Below, piece by piece: positions 17,503-26,857 of a stretch of DNA of 64,000 nucleotides. The notes under the pieces were generated by a model. The model was not told the DNA's origin. It saw nothing but the letters and a program-made list of their open reading frames with translations, and made no database searches. Source of the DNA: Proteiniphilum acetatigenes DSM 18083. Lineage in GTDB: Bacteria; Bacteroidota; Bacteroidia; Bacteroidales; Dysgonomonadaceae. Position 1 is the stretch's first letter. Every line of letters begins with the position of its first letter. The position numbers and the translations under genes were made by a program. The stretch lies in the NCBI RefSeq assembly GCF_000380985.1, contig NZ_KB905694.1, positions 372,001 to 436,000 of the forward strand, in the 5' to 3' direction.

Positions 17503-18474
17503 TTAAAAGCATTTTATCTCGGTAATGGCAGTTGTATCCCCGCCTGTGGCACTCCTGATCACTGTCAGTTTAAAGAACCGCGCTTCCACACTCTCTTCAA
17601 AATATATGGTTGCACTTGCATCTGCTGAGGCAACAATACCGGTAAATATACCTACATCAGTCCAATTCTCCCCATCCATACTTGTTTGAAAAGAGACGAT
17701 ATTGGGGAATAAATAGGCATGGTTTGATGCCGGCCTTCCATGAATTCTAAATCCGTGTAAAAGAAGCTCTTCATCCATGTCGACTACGATATGGTGGGGA
17801 TGTTGGGGACGCCATCCATCTGCATCACGCCTGTAATTGGAATGCCAATAGGTATCTAGATTATCATCTATGGCATGGAGGCCTAAACCACCTCCGGCTC
17901 CGTCGGAAACATCTGAAGAAACTTCAACAACACTCCATTTTGACTGTGAATGGATCTCGTAAGGATTCTCCCCATACGAGCCACTTATAACGAAATAGGT
18001 TGTTTTCAATTCCGGATTGACGGTTATATCCTGATTCACTTCTTTTATCGACACAGGAAGCAAAAAGGTGCGGGTTCCTCCGAAATAGAAGGGATTGACT
18101 TCAATTTCAATAGAATTGCTACCGGACTTTCCGGCAGGAATTGTTACGGTATTTACATCAAACCGGTAACTCTCTTCCGGCAGAATGGCATGTCTTGTAC
18201 CATTTGCGGCATTGAATTCAGCCACTAAGTCAGGACGAATCTCAAAAGTCACACTGAGATCCCCGTCTAATTGGTCCACACCTCCATATCCTGCTCCAAT
18301 GCTCAGGCCATGCCATTTATCTTCAATGATGAAATTCTTTTCTATACTGCCTGAAATTGCCGATTGCATAAAAATTTTGCTATACTGCCCCGAATCTTCA
18401 ATATGCAATTCCTCAAGATCGCAGGAAGCAAGTATAAAAACGATTAAACTTGTTATGATACTATACTTTTTCAT
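17503..18474 (-). CDS. DUF1735-like / F5/8 type C domain lipoprotein
   Basis: From the ATG at 18474 the protein has 323 residues, with a lipobox cysteine in FILASCDLEE (residue 18). Residues 20-165 look like the BT_3987-type N-terminal domain (DUF1735) of surface glycan-binding lipoproteins. The C-terminal 140 residues read as a discoidin/F5-8C fold: AIDDNLDTYWHSNYR, the HHIVVDMDEELLLHGFRI strand and a final RFFKLTVIRS. It is likely a surface ligand-binding protein cooperating with SusD. The gene sits 20 bases after the susD-like stop. Confidence 0.85.
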   Translation of the reverse strand: MKKYSIITSLIVFILASCDLEELHIEDSGQYSKIFMQSAISGSIEKNFIIEDKWHGLSIGAGYGGVDQLDGDLSVTFEIRPDLVAEFNAANGTRHAILPEESYRFDVNTVTIPAGKSGSNSIEIEVNPFYFGGTRTFLLPVSIKEVNQDITVNPELKTTYFVISGSYGENPYEIHSQSKWSVVEVSSDVSDGAGGGLGLHAIDDNLDTYWHSNYRRDADGWRPQHPHHIVVDMDEELLLHGFRIHGRPASNHAYLFPNIVSFQTSMDGENWTDVGIFTGIVASADASATIYFEESVEARFFKLTVIRSATGGDTTAITEIKCF

Positions 18475-18494
18475 TTCCGATAATTTTTTTAGTA

Positions 18495-20360
18495 TTACCA
18501 ACCTGGATTTTGTGCCAGATTTTGATTTTTCTCAACTTCCGATTGTGGAATAGGGAATAGATAAAAGTTCTTCCTGAATACCCTCGTTTCGAAGATAGTC
18601 CTTTGAAAGAAAGCCGGGTCTGTGTTGGAAGTCCCCGACTCTACATTCATCCCCCAGAAGAGTCCCCCATCAGTCTCTTCTGCTATTTTCCATCTGCGGG
18701 TGTCGAAATACCTTAAATGTTCTATCGTGAGTTCAATGCGTCTCTCCTTCCTGATTTCATCCCTCATCTGATCCTGATCCAGGCCGGATTCAAGTGGAGC
18801 CAATCCTCCCCGCTCCCTGATCCGGTTCAGGTACTTCAGAATATCGGAATTTCCGGGATCATATTCATTCAATGCTTCCACATAATTCAAAAGGATCTCG
18901 GCATAACGCATCATCACATATGTACGAGCAACATTATTTTGTGTCGGATGATACGTTGGTGACACATTCTTCCGCCACAAGTATCCGGTTTCAGAGTAGT
19001 CGTGTGATCCACCCTTTCCTGATTCTCCCGTGTAGTATAGTTGTATTTCACGGACCCCCAGACTTGAAGTCGTATTGATCCAATCGCTGCCGCTATAGGC
19101 CACTGTTGCATAGAACCGGGGTTCCCTGTTTATATACATCCTGTAAGTGGGTACTGCCCTAGTAGCTCCCGGCGCCTGGTAATTCTCGAATCCTTCTTCA
19201 GAATAGCCTACGGCTGCCGGATTTATTATAGGGGTTCCATCGGGTCTGTATCCTGTGACAGGAGCCGTTCCGTCTGCCATCCGGTAAACATCTATCAACT
19301 GTTGTGTTGGCCCATGAGAGGCATAACCATTTGCCAGCCGTGGTGTGTTCGATCTCTGCCAGCCATGCATATTGGCAGTATTACGGGCTAAGATCCATTC
19401 AATATTCCATGAATCAAGGAATAGATCCCTATAGGAAAGAAACCCGTCAATACTGCCATCGGCTCTGTATCTCGTATATAATCCCAGATTTCCGGTTGAC
19501 TCGGCATAATCTATGACCTCTTTCGCGGCATTGGCTGCCCGTTCCCACTTACCGGCATCATAGGTGGTATTGACAAGCGGAGTTCCGTCCTTATTTGCGA
19601 ATCCACTGTATTCACTGTTACCGTTAAACAGGGGACTGGCTGCATACAATAACAGACGACTCTTTACGGCCATACAAAGGATTTTACTGGCACGCCCAAA
19701 ATCGGAACGCAGAACCTGATCATCTATATAGTGAACCACGGGAATCTCTTCCATGGCCTTATCTAACTCACTGGCAATATAATTTACACACTCATCATAG
19801 GGACTCCTGGGTAGTTGCATAAGCGGATTATCCATGGGCAAATCGGGGTTGATCTCTTCATCGCCGATAATAATAACCGGACCGTACTGTTTAAGCAGTT
19901 CGGTGTAGAAGAAAGCCCTTAAAAACCGCGCTTCACCTTTACGCTGCCTGATTAAAGCTTCACCTTCCCTCGACTCCAGGATTTGCTCATTTCCATCAAT
20001 ATTGTTTATAAAAGTAGTGGCATCCCGGATTCCCTTATAATAATCAGTCCAGAAATTCCAATAATTGGAAGAGGCATTCCAGTTGCCTAAATTAACCTGA
20101 AAAGGATTTCCTCTTTGAGAAACATCGGAATCATCCGAAATATTATCCCACGGTGGGCTATTGGTCCGGTGGGCTTCATCTCTAATATAATTGTAGACAT
20201 TCGCAAGCCATTCTTCAGACAGGTCCCTTCTGTTGAACACTTCCTCTAATGTCAGGATATCATCAGGGACCTGATTCAAGAAATCATCATTACAGGAAAA
20301 AAATGCCATAATGATCATTATTGCAGGTAAACCAAAAAATTTATATCGACTGTTCTTCAT
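18495..20360 (-). CDS. RagB/SusD family nutrient uptake outer membrane lipoprotein
   Basis: This 621-residue lipoprotein (signal peptide ending FFSCNDDFLNQVP) has the SusD N-terminal signature directly after the lipobox. The TPR-containing helical core has GEARFLRAFFYTELLKQYG near residues 140-160. The C-terminal region contains MMRYAEILLNYVEALNEYDP, YLNRIRERGGL and the closing EKNQNLAQNPGW, which are hallmarks of the family. It caps the SusC transporter and binds the substrate at the surface. The gene is 58 bases after susC and starts the lipoprotein/enzyme part of the operon. Length is in the normal family range; no damage is seen. Confidence 0.97.
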   Translation of the reverse strand: MKNSRYKFFGLPAIMIIMAFFSCNDDFLNQVPDDILTLEEVFNRRDLSEEWLANVYNYIRDEAHRTNSPPWDNISDDSDVSQRGNPFQVNLGNWNASSNYWNFWTDYYKGIRDATTFINNIDGNEQILESREGEALIRQRKGEARFLRAFFYTELLKQYGPVIIIGDEEINPDLPMDNPLMQLPRSPYDECVNYIASELDKAMEEIPVVHYIDDQVLRSDFGRASKILCMAVKSRLLLYAASPLFNGNSEYSGFANKDGTPLVNTTYDAGKWERAANAAKEVIDYAESTGNLGLYTRYRADGSIDGFLSYRDLFLDSWNIEWILARNTANMHGWQRSNTPRLANGYASHGPTQQLIDVYRMADGTAPVTGYRPDGTPIINPAAVGYSEEGFENYQAPGATRAVPTYRMYINREPRFYATVAYSGSDWINTTSSLGVREIQLYYTGESGKGGSHDYSETGYLWRKNVSPTYHPTQNNVARTYVMMRYAEILLNYVEALNEYDPGNSDILKYLNRIRERGGLAPLESGLDQDQMRDEIRKERRIELTIEHLRYFDTRRWKIAEETDGGLFWGMNVESGTSNTDPAFFQRTIFETRVFRKNFYLFPIPQSEVEKNQNLAQNPGW

Positions 20361-20418
20361 ATTGTTTTCACTTTATAATACTTAAGCAATTTTCGGAAAA
20401 TGCCTATAGTTGAGTTTG

Positions 20419-23400
20419 TTAAAAATTTAAATTGACACCTAAAGAGAGTACGGAGGTTGTCGGATACCGGGTTGCCCTGCCATCTCCTAATTCCACATCC
20501 CAGAATTCAAATGGGGTCCATGTGAACAGGTTGGTGCCGGAAAAATATATGGATGCATTACTTATTCCTATCGGGTTAATCCACTGTTTAGGTAAAGTGT
20601 AGGTCAATTGCAACTCCCGCAAGCGCAGATACCTTCCATTCTTAAGCCACCATGTACTGGTTTGGTAATTTCCATTAGGACTCCCATCCGAGAGCCTGGG
20701 ATAAAAGACGTCCTGTCGCGGATTCTCGATCGTCCATCTGTCTTCAATATTGCTTAGGATATTACCTCTACTCATTGATACTGAGAATGGGTGTACTCCC
20801 TCTCCACTCATATGGATGTCTACATTACCTACTCCCTGGAATAGGGTTGACAAAGCAACATTCTTGTACCCGAGTGTAAATCCAAGACCATATACCAGCT
20901 CGGGGATATTACCGTAACCAATGGGTACCCTGTCGAAATCATCGATTCTTCCATCACCGTTCACATCTTGAAATTTTATATCACCGGGGCGTACCGTACC
21001 GGGATGTAATGGTCCGTTATTTATTTCGTCCTCGGATTCAAATAAGCTCAGTGCGACCAGTCCAAATCTCTGGCCTACTTTCCGGCCACGCTGATCTAGC
21101 CATGGGTATGTGGGAGTAGGCTGGTCATTTTCGATGATTGTATTCCGGCTATAAGTGAGATTCCCTAATAAATTCACATACCAGTCGTTGGCAAATGATC
21201 TGGTATAGTTGAAAGAGCCGTCGATTCCCTTATTTTCAATTATACCCAAATTACCATAGGGTGCGTTTTGTAACCCCAGGTAAGCAGGCACATTTCCCCT
21301 GCGTAAGAATATACCTTCCCTGTTTTCTTTGAACAGATCTAATTGCAAGGTAAGAGCATTGTTCAGGATTGTTATGTCAAAACCCAGATTGCTTTTCAGT
21401 GCTGTTTCCCATGTTACGTCCACTCCATATTCGCCAACTCCTCGACCTCCAAAACTGTTATTGCGTTCCCGTCCAAAATTATATCCGGTTTTTCCATCGA
21501 TGGTTGTGATATAGGCAAATCTCCGGTTTCCGTCAATCTGACTGTTCCCAACCTTACCGTAAGAAAAACGAATTTTTAACATCTGAAAAACATCATATAT
21601 ATCTCCCAGGAAATTCTCTTCACTAAGTACCCAGGCGAAGCCTGCCGAGGGGAAAAAACCATACCGCCTTTTTGGTGTGAAGTTCTCGGATCCGTTGTAT
21701 CCAAAATTGACTTCCAGAAAATAACGATTGGCATACCCGTAAGTCCCCCTTCCCGATAGGCCTAAATAACGGTACGGCAAAGAGTTGATAAAGTTTGAGG
21801 CCTGAGAGTCCAGACGGTCGCTCTGATTATAAAGCAACATCCCGGTAACGTTATGCTTCCCAAAATCGCGATTATAATTCAAGGCACTCTCGACATAGAT
21901 AGTCCTCTCTCCCTGGCTGCTCCGGGCAAAAGAAAGGAATCGGTCCCCTTCATGGGTTTGTTCATACATCATTTCTCCATTCTCGTCCCTTCTGATGGCC
22001 AACCAGCTATCGGGCCGTTTTGTCCTGCGCATACTTGTGTAGTTGTATACATCAAAGGAGAACATACCGGTAATTGACAACCCTTTGGTTATGAAAGGGA
22101 GCTGCTGGGTAACCCTCAGGTTGGAAAAAAGTTGATTCCTCCATTGATTGGCATAACCGGTCTCGGTAAGCGAGGCATATGGATTTGTTAAAGACCCGGC
22201 ACGCTGATCCGGCACATAACCGTTCTCATAACGGGTAGGAAATATTACCGGCGTCACCATCCACACATCGGCCCAGATATCACCCTGACCGGCTCCCGGA
22301 TAGTTTGCATTGGCCAGATATCCCTGTACACCGACCTCCACTTTAGTAGTATTTGTCGCATCTATATCTAAATTGGACGTTAAATTATATCTCCTGTAAA
22401 ATACCTGGTTATCATAATTTACCAGCGGATCCGTCCTATAAAGCCCTTGCTCATCCAGATAACTAAGGCCTACGTAATATTTAACTTTTTCGTATCCCCC
22501 GCTGATATTCATGTTTCCCCTTCTTTGACTTCCCCAGTCACTATAGATCGCCTTTACCCAGTCAACTTTGGGATACAAATATGGGTCACTTCCTTCTTCG
22601 GTCAGGCGTATCCTCTCTTCACTGTAAATCGGAGCGGCACCCCGGTTAGTCAATGCTTCATTCGACATTCTCATATATGTGACGCCATCTGCAAATTCAG
22701 GTAATGTGGTAAATTTGCTTATACCCTCATAGTATCGAAAATTGATCTTCGGTTTTCCGGCCTTACCGCTTTTTGTCTTTATCAGTACCACTCCATTGGC
22801 TCCCCTTACTCCATATACAGCCGTTGCAGATGCATCTTTCAACACCGTAAAACTCTCGATATCCTCGGGATCCACATTTGCCATAGCCCGGGGAGTACCA
22901 TCCACTAAAACCAGCGGTTTACTCAATCCCGAGCTGAATGTAGAAATACCGCGAATCCACACATCGGAATCATCAAATCCCGGCTCACCGGTCCGCTGCA
23001 CGCTGACAACTCCGGCGAGTCTTCCTCCCAAAGAGTTCGTGAGATTTGCTACCGGGAGCTGTAACTGGTCGGCCTGTATTGCAGATTGAGAACCCACTGT
23101 ACTCACTTTTCGTTGTGTTCCGAATCCTACCACTACCACTTCATCCAACGATTGGGCATCCTCTTCCAAAATAACACTTAGTGAGGATTCATTTGAAATA
23201 GGCACCTCTTTGGAGTGATAGCCTATAAAGGATATTTGAAGAATGGCATTCTCCTCCACCAACAATGAAAACTTTCCGTCAATATCGGTAACAGTACCGT
23301 TTGTAGTTCCCTTTTCGACAATATTAGCCCCTATGACAGGTTCTCCCGAATCATCAAAAACAGTCCCTATAATTGCCCGCTTCTGTTGCAGCATTACATT

Positions 23401-23544
23401 GACTGCATTTTCACCTGTATTCCATGCGTAACTTGATCCTGCCGGAAAATAAAAGAGACCGGTTAATAACAGAATAATAGTCATCCGCATAGTACACAAA
23501 AAACGTTTAATAGGCACCTTTTCAGTTAAATTGTTTTTCTTCAT
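20419..23544 (-). CDS. SusC/RagA family TonB-linked outer membrane transporter
   Basis: The chosen ATG at 23544 gives 1041 residues and a good signal sequence; 12 more codons are open upstream. Domain order: signal (to about residue 40), carboxypeptidase-regulatory-like domain (about 55-135, GTVFDDSGEPVIGANIVEKG), TonB box region DEVVVVGFGTQRK near 140, plug (LGGRLAGVVSVQR, GVRGANGVVLIKTKSG), then the 22-strand barrel ending VLSLGVNLNF. It imports large substrates with SusD using TonB energy. It lies 40 bases after a 73-codon gene on the same strand, which may lead the operon. Confidence 0.97.
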   Translation of the reverse strand: MKKNNLTEKVPIKRFLCTMRMTIILLLTGLFYFPAGSSYAWNTGENAVNVMLQQKRAIIGTVFDDSGEPVIGANIVEKGTTNGTVTDIDGKFSLLVEENAILQISFIGYHSKEVPISNESSLSVILEEDAQSLDEVVVVGFGTQRKVSTVGSQSAIQADQLQLPVANLTNSLGGRLAGVVSVQRTGEPGFDDSDVWIRGISTFSSGLSKPLVLVDGTPRAMANVDPEDIESFTVLKDASATAVYGVRGANGVVLIKTKSGKAGKPKINFRYYEGISKFTTLPEFADGVTYMRMSNEALTNRGAAPIYSEERIRLTEEGSDPYLYPKVDWVKAIYSDWGSQRRGNMNISGGYEKVKYYVGLSYLDEQGLYRTDPLVNYDNQVFYRRYNLTSNLDIDATNTTKVEVGVQGYLANANYPGAGQGDIWADVWMVTPVIFPTRYENGYVPDQRAGSLTNPYASLTETGYANQWRNQLFSNLRVTQQLPFITKGLSITGMFSFDVYNYTSMRRTKRPDSWLAIRRDENGEMMYEQTHEGDRFLSFARSSQGERTIYVESALNYNRDFGKHNVTGMLLYNQSDRLDSQASNFINSLPYRYLGLSGRGTYGYANRYFLEVNFGYNGSENFTPKRRYGFFPSAGFAWVLSEENFLGDIYDVFQMLKIRFSYGKVGNSQIDGNRRFAYITTIDGKTGYNFGRERNNSFGGRGVGEYGVDVTWETALKSNLGFDITILNNALTLQLDLFKENREGIFLRRGNVPAYLGLQNAPYGNLGIIENKGIDGSFNYTRSFANDWYVNLLGNLTYSRNTIIENDQPTPTYPWLDQRGRKVGQRFGLVALSLFESEDEINNGPLHPGTVRPGDIKFQDVNGDGRIDDFDRVPIGYGNIPELVYGLGFTLGYKNVALSTLFQGVGNVDIHMSGEGVHPFSVSMSRGNILSNIEDRWTIENPRQDVFYPRLSDGSPNGNYQTSTWWLKNGRYLRLRELQLTYTLPKQWINPIGISNASIYFSGTNLFTWTPFEFWDVELGDGRATRYPTTSVLSLGVNLNF

Positions 23545-23584
23545 ACACCTGTAATTATTTAAATTAATACACGTTGACATTTCC

Positions 23585-23806
23585 TTATTTCAATCTGGTT
23601 ACTTGTGTTTCATCTACAAATCCTTGCTCAGTTATAATAAATTGAGCTTTATATGCGCGTTCCAGGCGAGATGCCGCAGCCCTGACAGAGGCAGCCTTGA
23701 TTGTTTTTGATGGGATTATCACAGTCTCACCAACCTTGATTGCCAACAATGTAGCAGGGATTGATATTTTAGTAACCAGCTTTATAGTATTTACCTGATT
23801 ATTCAT
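23585..23806 (-). CDS. Small basic protein of unknown function upstream of susC
   Basis: A 73-residue protein with no recognised domain. It has a beta-rich N-terminus (VGETVIIPS near 26-34) and then a helical Arg/Ala stretch SVRAAASRLERAYKAQ, with a net positive charge. It has its own strong promoter (TTG-N20-TATATTTG at 23862-23892) overlapped by a perfect inverted repeat, and is divergent from a phage-type repressor gene. It ends 40 bases before susC on the same strand, so it may be the first gene of the uptake operon or a leftover of a prophage switch. The regulated promoter argues that it is a real gene. Confidence 0.65.
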   Translation of the reverse strand: MNNQVNTIKLVTKISIPATLLAIKVGETVIIPSKTIKAASVRAAASRLERAYKAQFIITEQGFVDETQVTRLK

Positions 23807-23861
23807 ATCTTTACAGGATATTTAGATTTATAGCATTGTAGCAAGCGCTATATTGATAATG

Positions 23862-23892
23862 CAAATATACTGTATTTTTACAGTAAAAGCAA
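23862..23892 (-). promoter_or_regulatory. Promoter with an overlapping operator between the small gene and the repressor gene
   Basis: On the minus strand TTG (23892-23890) and TATATTTG (23869-23862) are 20 bases apart. The perfect inverted repeat TACTGTA-TTTT-TACAGTA (23868-23885) fills most of the spacer and touches the -7 box, the position expected of a repressor site. The divergent helix-turn-helix protein is the obvious candidate to bind it. Confidence 0.65.
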
Positions 23893-23963
23893 TAGCAATA
23901 CTGATATTAACAAGTAATTTATATTTATTCTAAATAATATTATTTATATAAAATTGATAATCA

Positions 23964-24338
23964 ATGGAAAATACGGAATTCACGGATAGACTAAAATTAT
24001 TTATAAAATCCAAAAGACTGGGGCAGACTAAATTTGAAGAGCTTGTTGGACTTTCACGCGGATACATCAGCAGGGTTAAACCTTCAATTGGAGTAGATAA
24101 ACTATTAGGTATCATTGAGGTTTTCCCCGATCTTAATCTTGATTGGCTTATTACGGGAAAAGGAGAGATGATAGATCCTTCAGCTCTATCAGATCTTACC
24201 GAACAAACCATCGGGATGGTGGAAGAAGGCGATATTGAATATAAAAACAAGTACCTTGAAATGCTAGAGGAGAATAGATCGCTCCGGATTGAGATAGAAA
24301 AACTTCGTAAGATAATAGAGACAAAAGTACATGAGTAA
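23964..24338 (+). CDS. Phage-repressor-type helix-turn-helix regulator
   Basis: This 124-residue protein has an N-terminal XRE-like DNA-binding domain: TDRLKLFIKSKRLGQTKFEE, then VGLSRGYISRVKPSIGVDKL, ending at LNLDWLITGKGEM near residue 70. That closing string is typical of CI-like repressors of Bacteroidota phages. The C-terminal part is a short helical segment (NKYLEMLEENRSLRIEIEKL) likely to be a coiled coil for dimerisation. No peptidase domain is present, so it would not self-cleave. It is divergent from the small gene that leads into susC, with an operator between them. No integrase or structural phage gene is near. Confidence 0.82.
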   Translation: MENTEFTDRLKLFIKSKRLGQTKFEELVGLSRGYISRVKPSIGVDKLLGIIEVFPDLNLDWLITGKGEMIDPSALSDLTEQTIGMVEEGDIEYKNKYLEMLEENRSLRIEIEKLRKIIETKVHE

Positions 24339-24409
24339 TTATGCATGCAGCCGTTGTTTTACCAATGCTTTCTTTTCCTCGTTTGTTATATATGTACAAT
24401 GTGTGTTCT

Positions 24410-25519
24410 TTAAAGTTTATAATATTTGTTTCTTAACCGGAAAGCTATATTTACCAACAGGATAAGTACAGGCACTTCGACTAACGGGCCGACGACGCCT
24501 GCAAATGCTTGTCCGCTATGTAAGCCGAAGACGCCTATAGCAACCGCAATAGCCAGTTCAAAGTTGTTGCCTGTGGCGGTAAAAGCGATCGAAGCGTTTT
24601 TATCATAAGATGTACCCATGAGCTTACCTGCAAAAAAGCTAAGGAAGAACATCACAAGGAAATAGATCAATAACGGAATGGCAATCCGTACCACATCCAG
24701 TGGTATTTGTACGATTAATTCCCCTTTAAGGCTGAACATCAAGATAATGGTAAACAATAAGGCGATCAACGTTACCGGGGATATGGCGGGAATAAACTTT
24801 TCCTTGTACCATTGTTCCCCTTTTATCTTTACCAATACCAGACAGCTGAGAATACCCATCAGGAAAGGGATACCCAAATAAACAGCGACTGTTTCCGCAA
24901 TCGTGCCGATAGATATATTCACTATCGCACCTTCAAACCCAAATAAAGGAGGAAGTTTCGTAACGAATACCCAGGCATAGAAGCTATAAAAGAATACCTG
25001 AAAGATACTGTTCAAAGCGACCAATCCTGCGCCATATTCCCTGTTTCCTTCCGCCAGATCGTTCCAGACAAGTACCATGGCAATACAGCGAGCCAGTCCG
25101 ATAAGGATTACCCCTACCATATATTCGGGATAATCGTGCAAAAAAAGAATGGCAAGAAGAAACATTAAGACAGGTCCTATAACCCAATTCAGAATTAAAG
25201 AGACCGTCAATATTTTTACGTTGGAAAATACTTTAGGCAATTGCTTATAATCGACTTTTGCCAATGGCGGGTACATCATCAGGATAAGACCGATGGCAAA
25301 AGGAATGTTTGTTGTTCCGCTTGACATGGAATCTATATAGTGGCTGAAAGACGGGATAAAATATCCTAATCCTACACCGATAGCCATTGCAAAGAAAATC
25401 CAAAGGGTCAGGTTTTTATCCAGAAAACTCATTTTAGTTGCACCTCTGTCTTCTCTGTGGATTTCGCCGGTGCGCTTGGCACTAAAGAATTTCGCCGGAT
25501 GTTGTTCCTTTTTACTCAT
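24410..25519 (-). CDS. acr3: Arsenite efflux transporter, ACR3 family
   Basis: Acr3 exports arsenite through the inner membrane. The 369-residue protein begins with a cytoplasmic tail (about 1-30), then ten hydrophobic segments. The family cysteine is visible in [20 protein letters not shown] near residue 145, and [14 protein letters not shown] and [20 protein letters not shown] are conserved transport-core segments. The gene overlaps the arsN-arsC fusion by eight bases and is the last of three arsenic genes. The tail is longer than in some relatives, so a downstream ATG ([10 protein letters not shown]) is an alternative start. Confidence 0.96.
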   Translation of the reverse strand: MSKKEQHPAKFFSAKRTGEIHREDRGATKMSFLDKNLTLWIFFAMAIGVGLGYFIPSFSHYIDSMSSGTTNIPFAIGLILMMYPPLAKVDYKQLPKVFSNVKILTVSLILNWVIGPVLMFLLAILFLHDYPEYMVGVILIGLARCIAMVLVWNDLAEGNREYGAGLVALNSIFQVFFYSFYAWVFVTKLPPLFGFEGAIVNISIGTIAETVAVYLGIPFLMGILSCLVLVKIKGEQWYKEKFIPAISPVTLIALLFTIILMFSLKGELIVQIPLDVVRIAIPLLIYFLVMFFLSFFAGKLMGTSYDKNASIAFTATGNNFELAIAVAIGVFGLHSGQAFAGVVGPLVEVPVLILLVNIAFRLRNKYYKL

Positions 25520-26435
25520 GTCCTTTTATCCTGTTTAGATACAGTTCGTAAAATGCCTTTTTGATTTCATCCCTTACCCTGATGTATTCGGATTGTATAA
25601 ATTCGGGCGTTCCTGTGGCTTCGGACGGATCTTCAAAGCCGATATGCAAACGGTTCTTTACTTTACCCGGAAATGTCGGGCAACTTTCGTTTGCACCGCC
25701 GCAAACGGTAATGACCCAGTCCCATTCATCGTTGACATAATTATCAACGCTATCTGATGTATGGTGCGAAATATTCACCCCTGCATCCTGCATGACCTCT
25801 ATCGCTTTGGGATTTACCTTTCCGCTTGCCTTTGTTCCTGCGGAATAAACCAGTAGTTTAGGATCGAATGATTGTAAAAATCCATGTGCCATTTGGCTAC
25901 GGCAGCTATTGCCTGTACAAAGGATAAGAATTTTAGGCGGTATTTGCTTAATGACAAGTAGCCAATGCCCGACATCACGCCACCGGTCGAACTTCCATCC
26001 GATTTCTTTCATGTGCGATGCCTGTCTGAACCCGAATTTTTCATGCAGTCGCACACTGCTTTCATTTGGAATACAAATACCTGCAATCAATGCATGTATA
26101 TCTTCTTTATATATTTCTTTAAAAAGATACTGATAGAGAATCGTACCAAAACCTTTGCCCTGTATATCTTTATCCAAATAAATTGTAACCTCTTTAGTGG
26201 ATGAATAAGCACAACGGTTATTCCAGTTATGCAGGTAACAATAGCCTGCAATTTTACCGTTAATCTCTCCGACATAATAAGGAAAGCCCTCATCTAAAAA
26301 GCCTTTAATACGTTGTTGCATTTCGTCAATGCTTACGACAGCCGTTTCAAAGGTGACGGCTGTATTTTCCACATAATAATTGTAAATATCACAGATGCCT
26401 TTTGCATCTTCTAATGTCACTTTCCTTATTTTCAT
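25512..26435 (-). CDS. Fusion of ArsN-like GNAT acetyltransferase and thioredoxin-type arsenate reductase
   Basis: This 307-residue protein joins two arsenic enzymes. Residues 1-163 are a GNAT domain of the phosphinothricin/arsinothricin acetyltransferase type ([18 protein letters not shown], the acetyl-CoA loop QGKGFG at 92-97, and [12 protein letters not shown]). Residues 166-307 are a low-molecular-weight-phosphatase-like ArsC with P-loop CTGNSCR (C173 to R179). C173, C245 and C252 have the same 72- and 7-residue spacing as the redox triad of S. aureus ArsC, so this half should reduce arsenate with thioredoxin. Its partners arsR and acr3 flank it. Residue counts are by hand. Confidence 0.93.
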   Translation of the reverse strand: MKIRKVTLEDAKGICDIYNYYVENTAVTFETAVVSIDEMQQRIKGFLDEGFPYYVGEINGKIAGYCYLHNWNNRCAYSSTKEVTIYLDKDIQGKGFGTILYQYLFKEIYKEDIHALIAGICIPNESSVRLHEKFGFRQASHMKEIGWKFDRWRDVGHWLLVIKQIPPKILILCTGNSCRSQMAHGFLQSFDPKLLVYSAGTKASGKVNPKAIEVMQDAGVNISHHTSDSVDNYVNDEWDWVITVCGGANESCPTFPGKVKNRLHIGFEDPSEATGTPEFIQSEYIRVRDEIKKAFYELYLNRIKGHE

Positions 26436-26448
26436 ACAGAGTAATATT

Positions 26449-26485
26449 ATTCGTACTTATACAATATAATTCGTAAATCAACGAA
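26449..26485. promoter_or_regulatory. Probable ArsR-type operator between arsR and the arsN-arsC fusion
   Basis: The inverted repeat TTCGT-AAATCA-ACGAA (26470-26485) and a separate ATTCGTA half site (26449-26455) lie in the 67-base gap. The same half-site TTCG(T/A) recurs in the palindromes at 27078-27126, so a common regulator, most simply ArsR, may bind all of them. Confidence 0.5.
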
Positions 26486-26502
26486 CTTTGGGGCAAAAAT
26501 TT

Positions 26503-26829
26503 TTACTCGGAGTTACAACTTTCTTCGTTATTGATATCGACAAAAAATACAGAAAACAAACTTTTTGCCTTTTCCCAATTTTCTTCATTGATACAGTATT
26601 TGACTGTCGGCAACGTGATTGCGCCCTGTACCAGTCCTGCATCCTTAAGTTCGTTCAGATGCTGGGATAACGTACTTTTGGCAATGGGCAGTATTTCCGA
26701 CATATCACCATGATAACAACACGATTTGCTTGCAAGCATTTCCAGTATAGCGATACGAATAGGATGCCCCAATGCTTTGGCGAACCGTGCAAGTTGTTCT
26801 TGTTCGACGGTCAGTTCTTTCTTTGACAT
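26503..26829 (-). CDS. arsR: ArsR family transcriptional repressor
   Basis: This 108-residue winged-helix protein has the layout of ArsR: RFAKALGHPIRIAILEMLAS near 15-34, then DMSEILPIAKSTLSQHLNEL near 42-61 (recognition helix STLSQHL). The metal-site region in the classical protein is ELCVCDL; here a different cysteine pair, SCCYHGDM, sits before the DNA-binding helix, and another cysteine lies near the C-terminus (ESCNSE), as in ArsR types that place ligands elsewhere. It should release DNA on binding arsenite. It is the first gene of the operon; a family 1 repeat begins about 30 bases upstream of its ATG. Confidence 0.93.
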   Translation of the reverse strand: MSKKELTVEQEQLARFAKALGHPIRIAILEMLASKSCCYHGDMSEILPIAKSTLSQHLNELKDAGLVQGAITLPTVKYCINEENWEKAKSLFSVFFVDINNEESCNSE

Positions 26830-26857
26830 ATCTCATATAATTTATTGTTCAATTACT

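Noticed and set aside
23585-24338. Intact prophage
   Set aside because: Only a repressor-type gene and one small gene are present; no integrase, lysis or structural genes.
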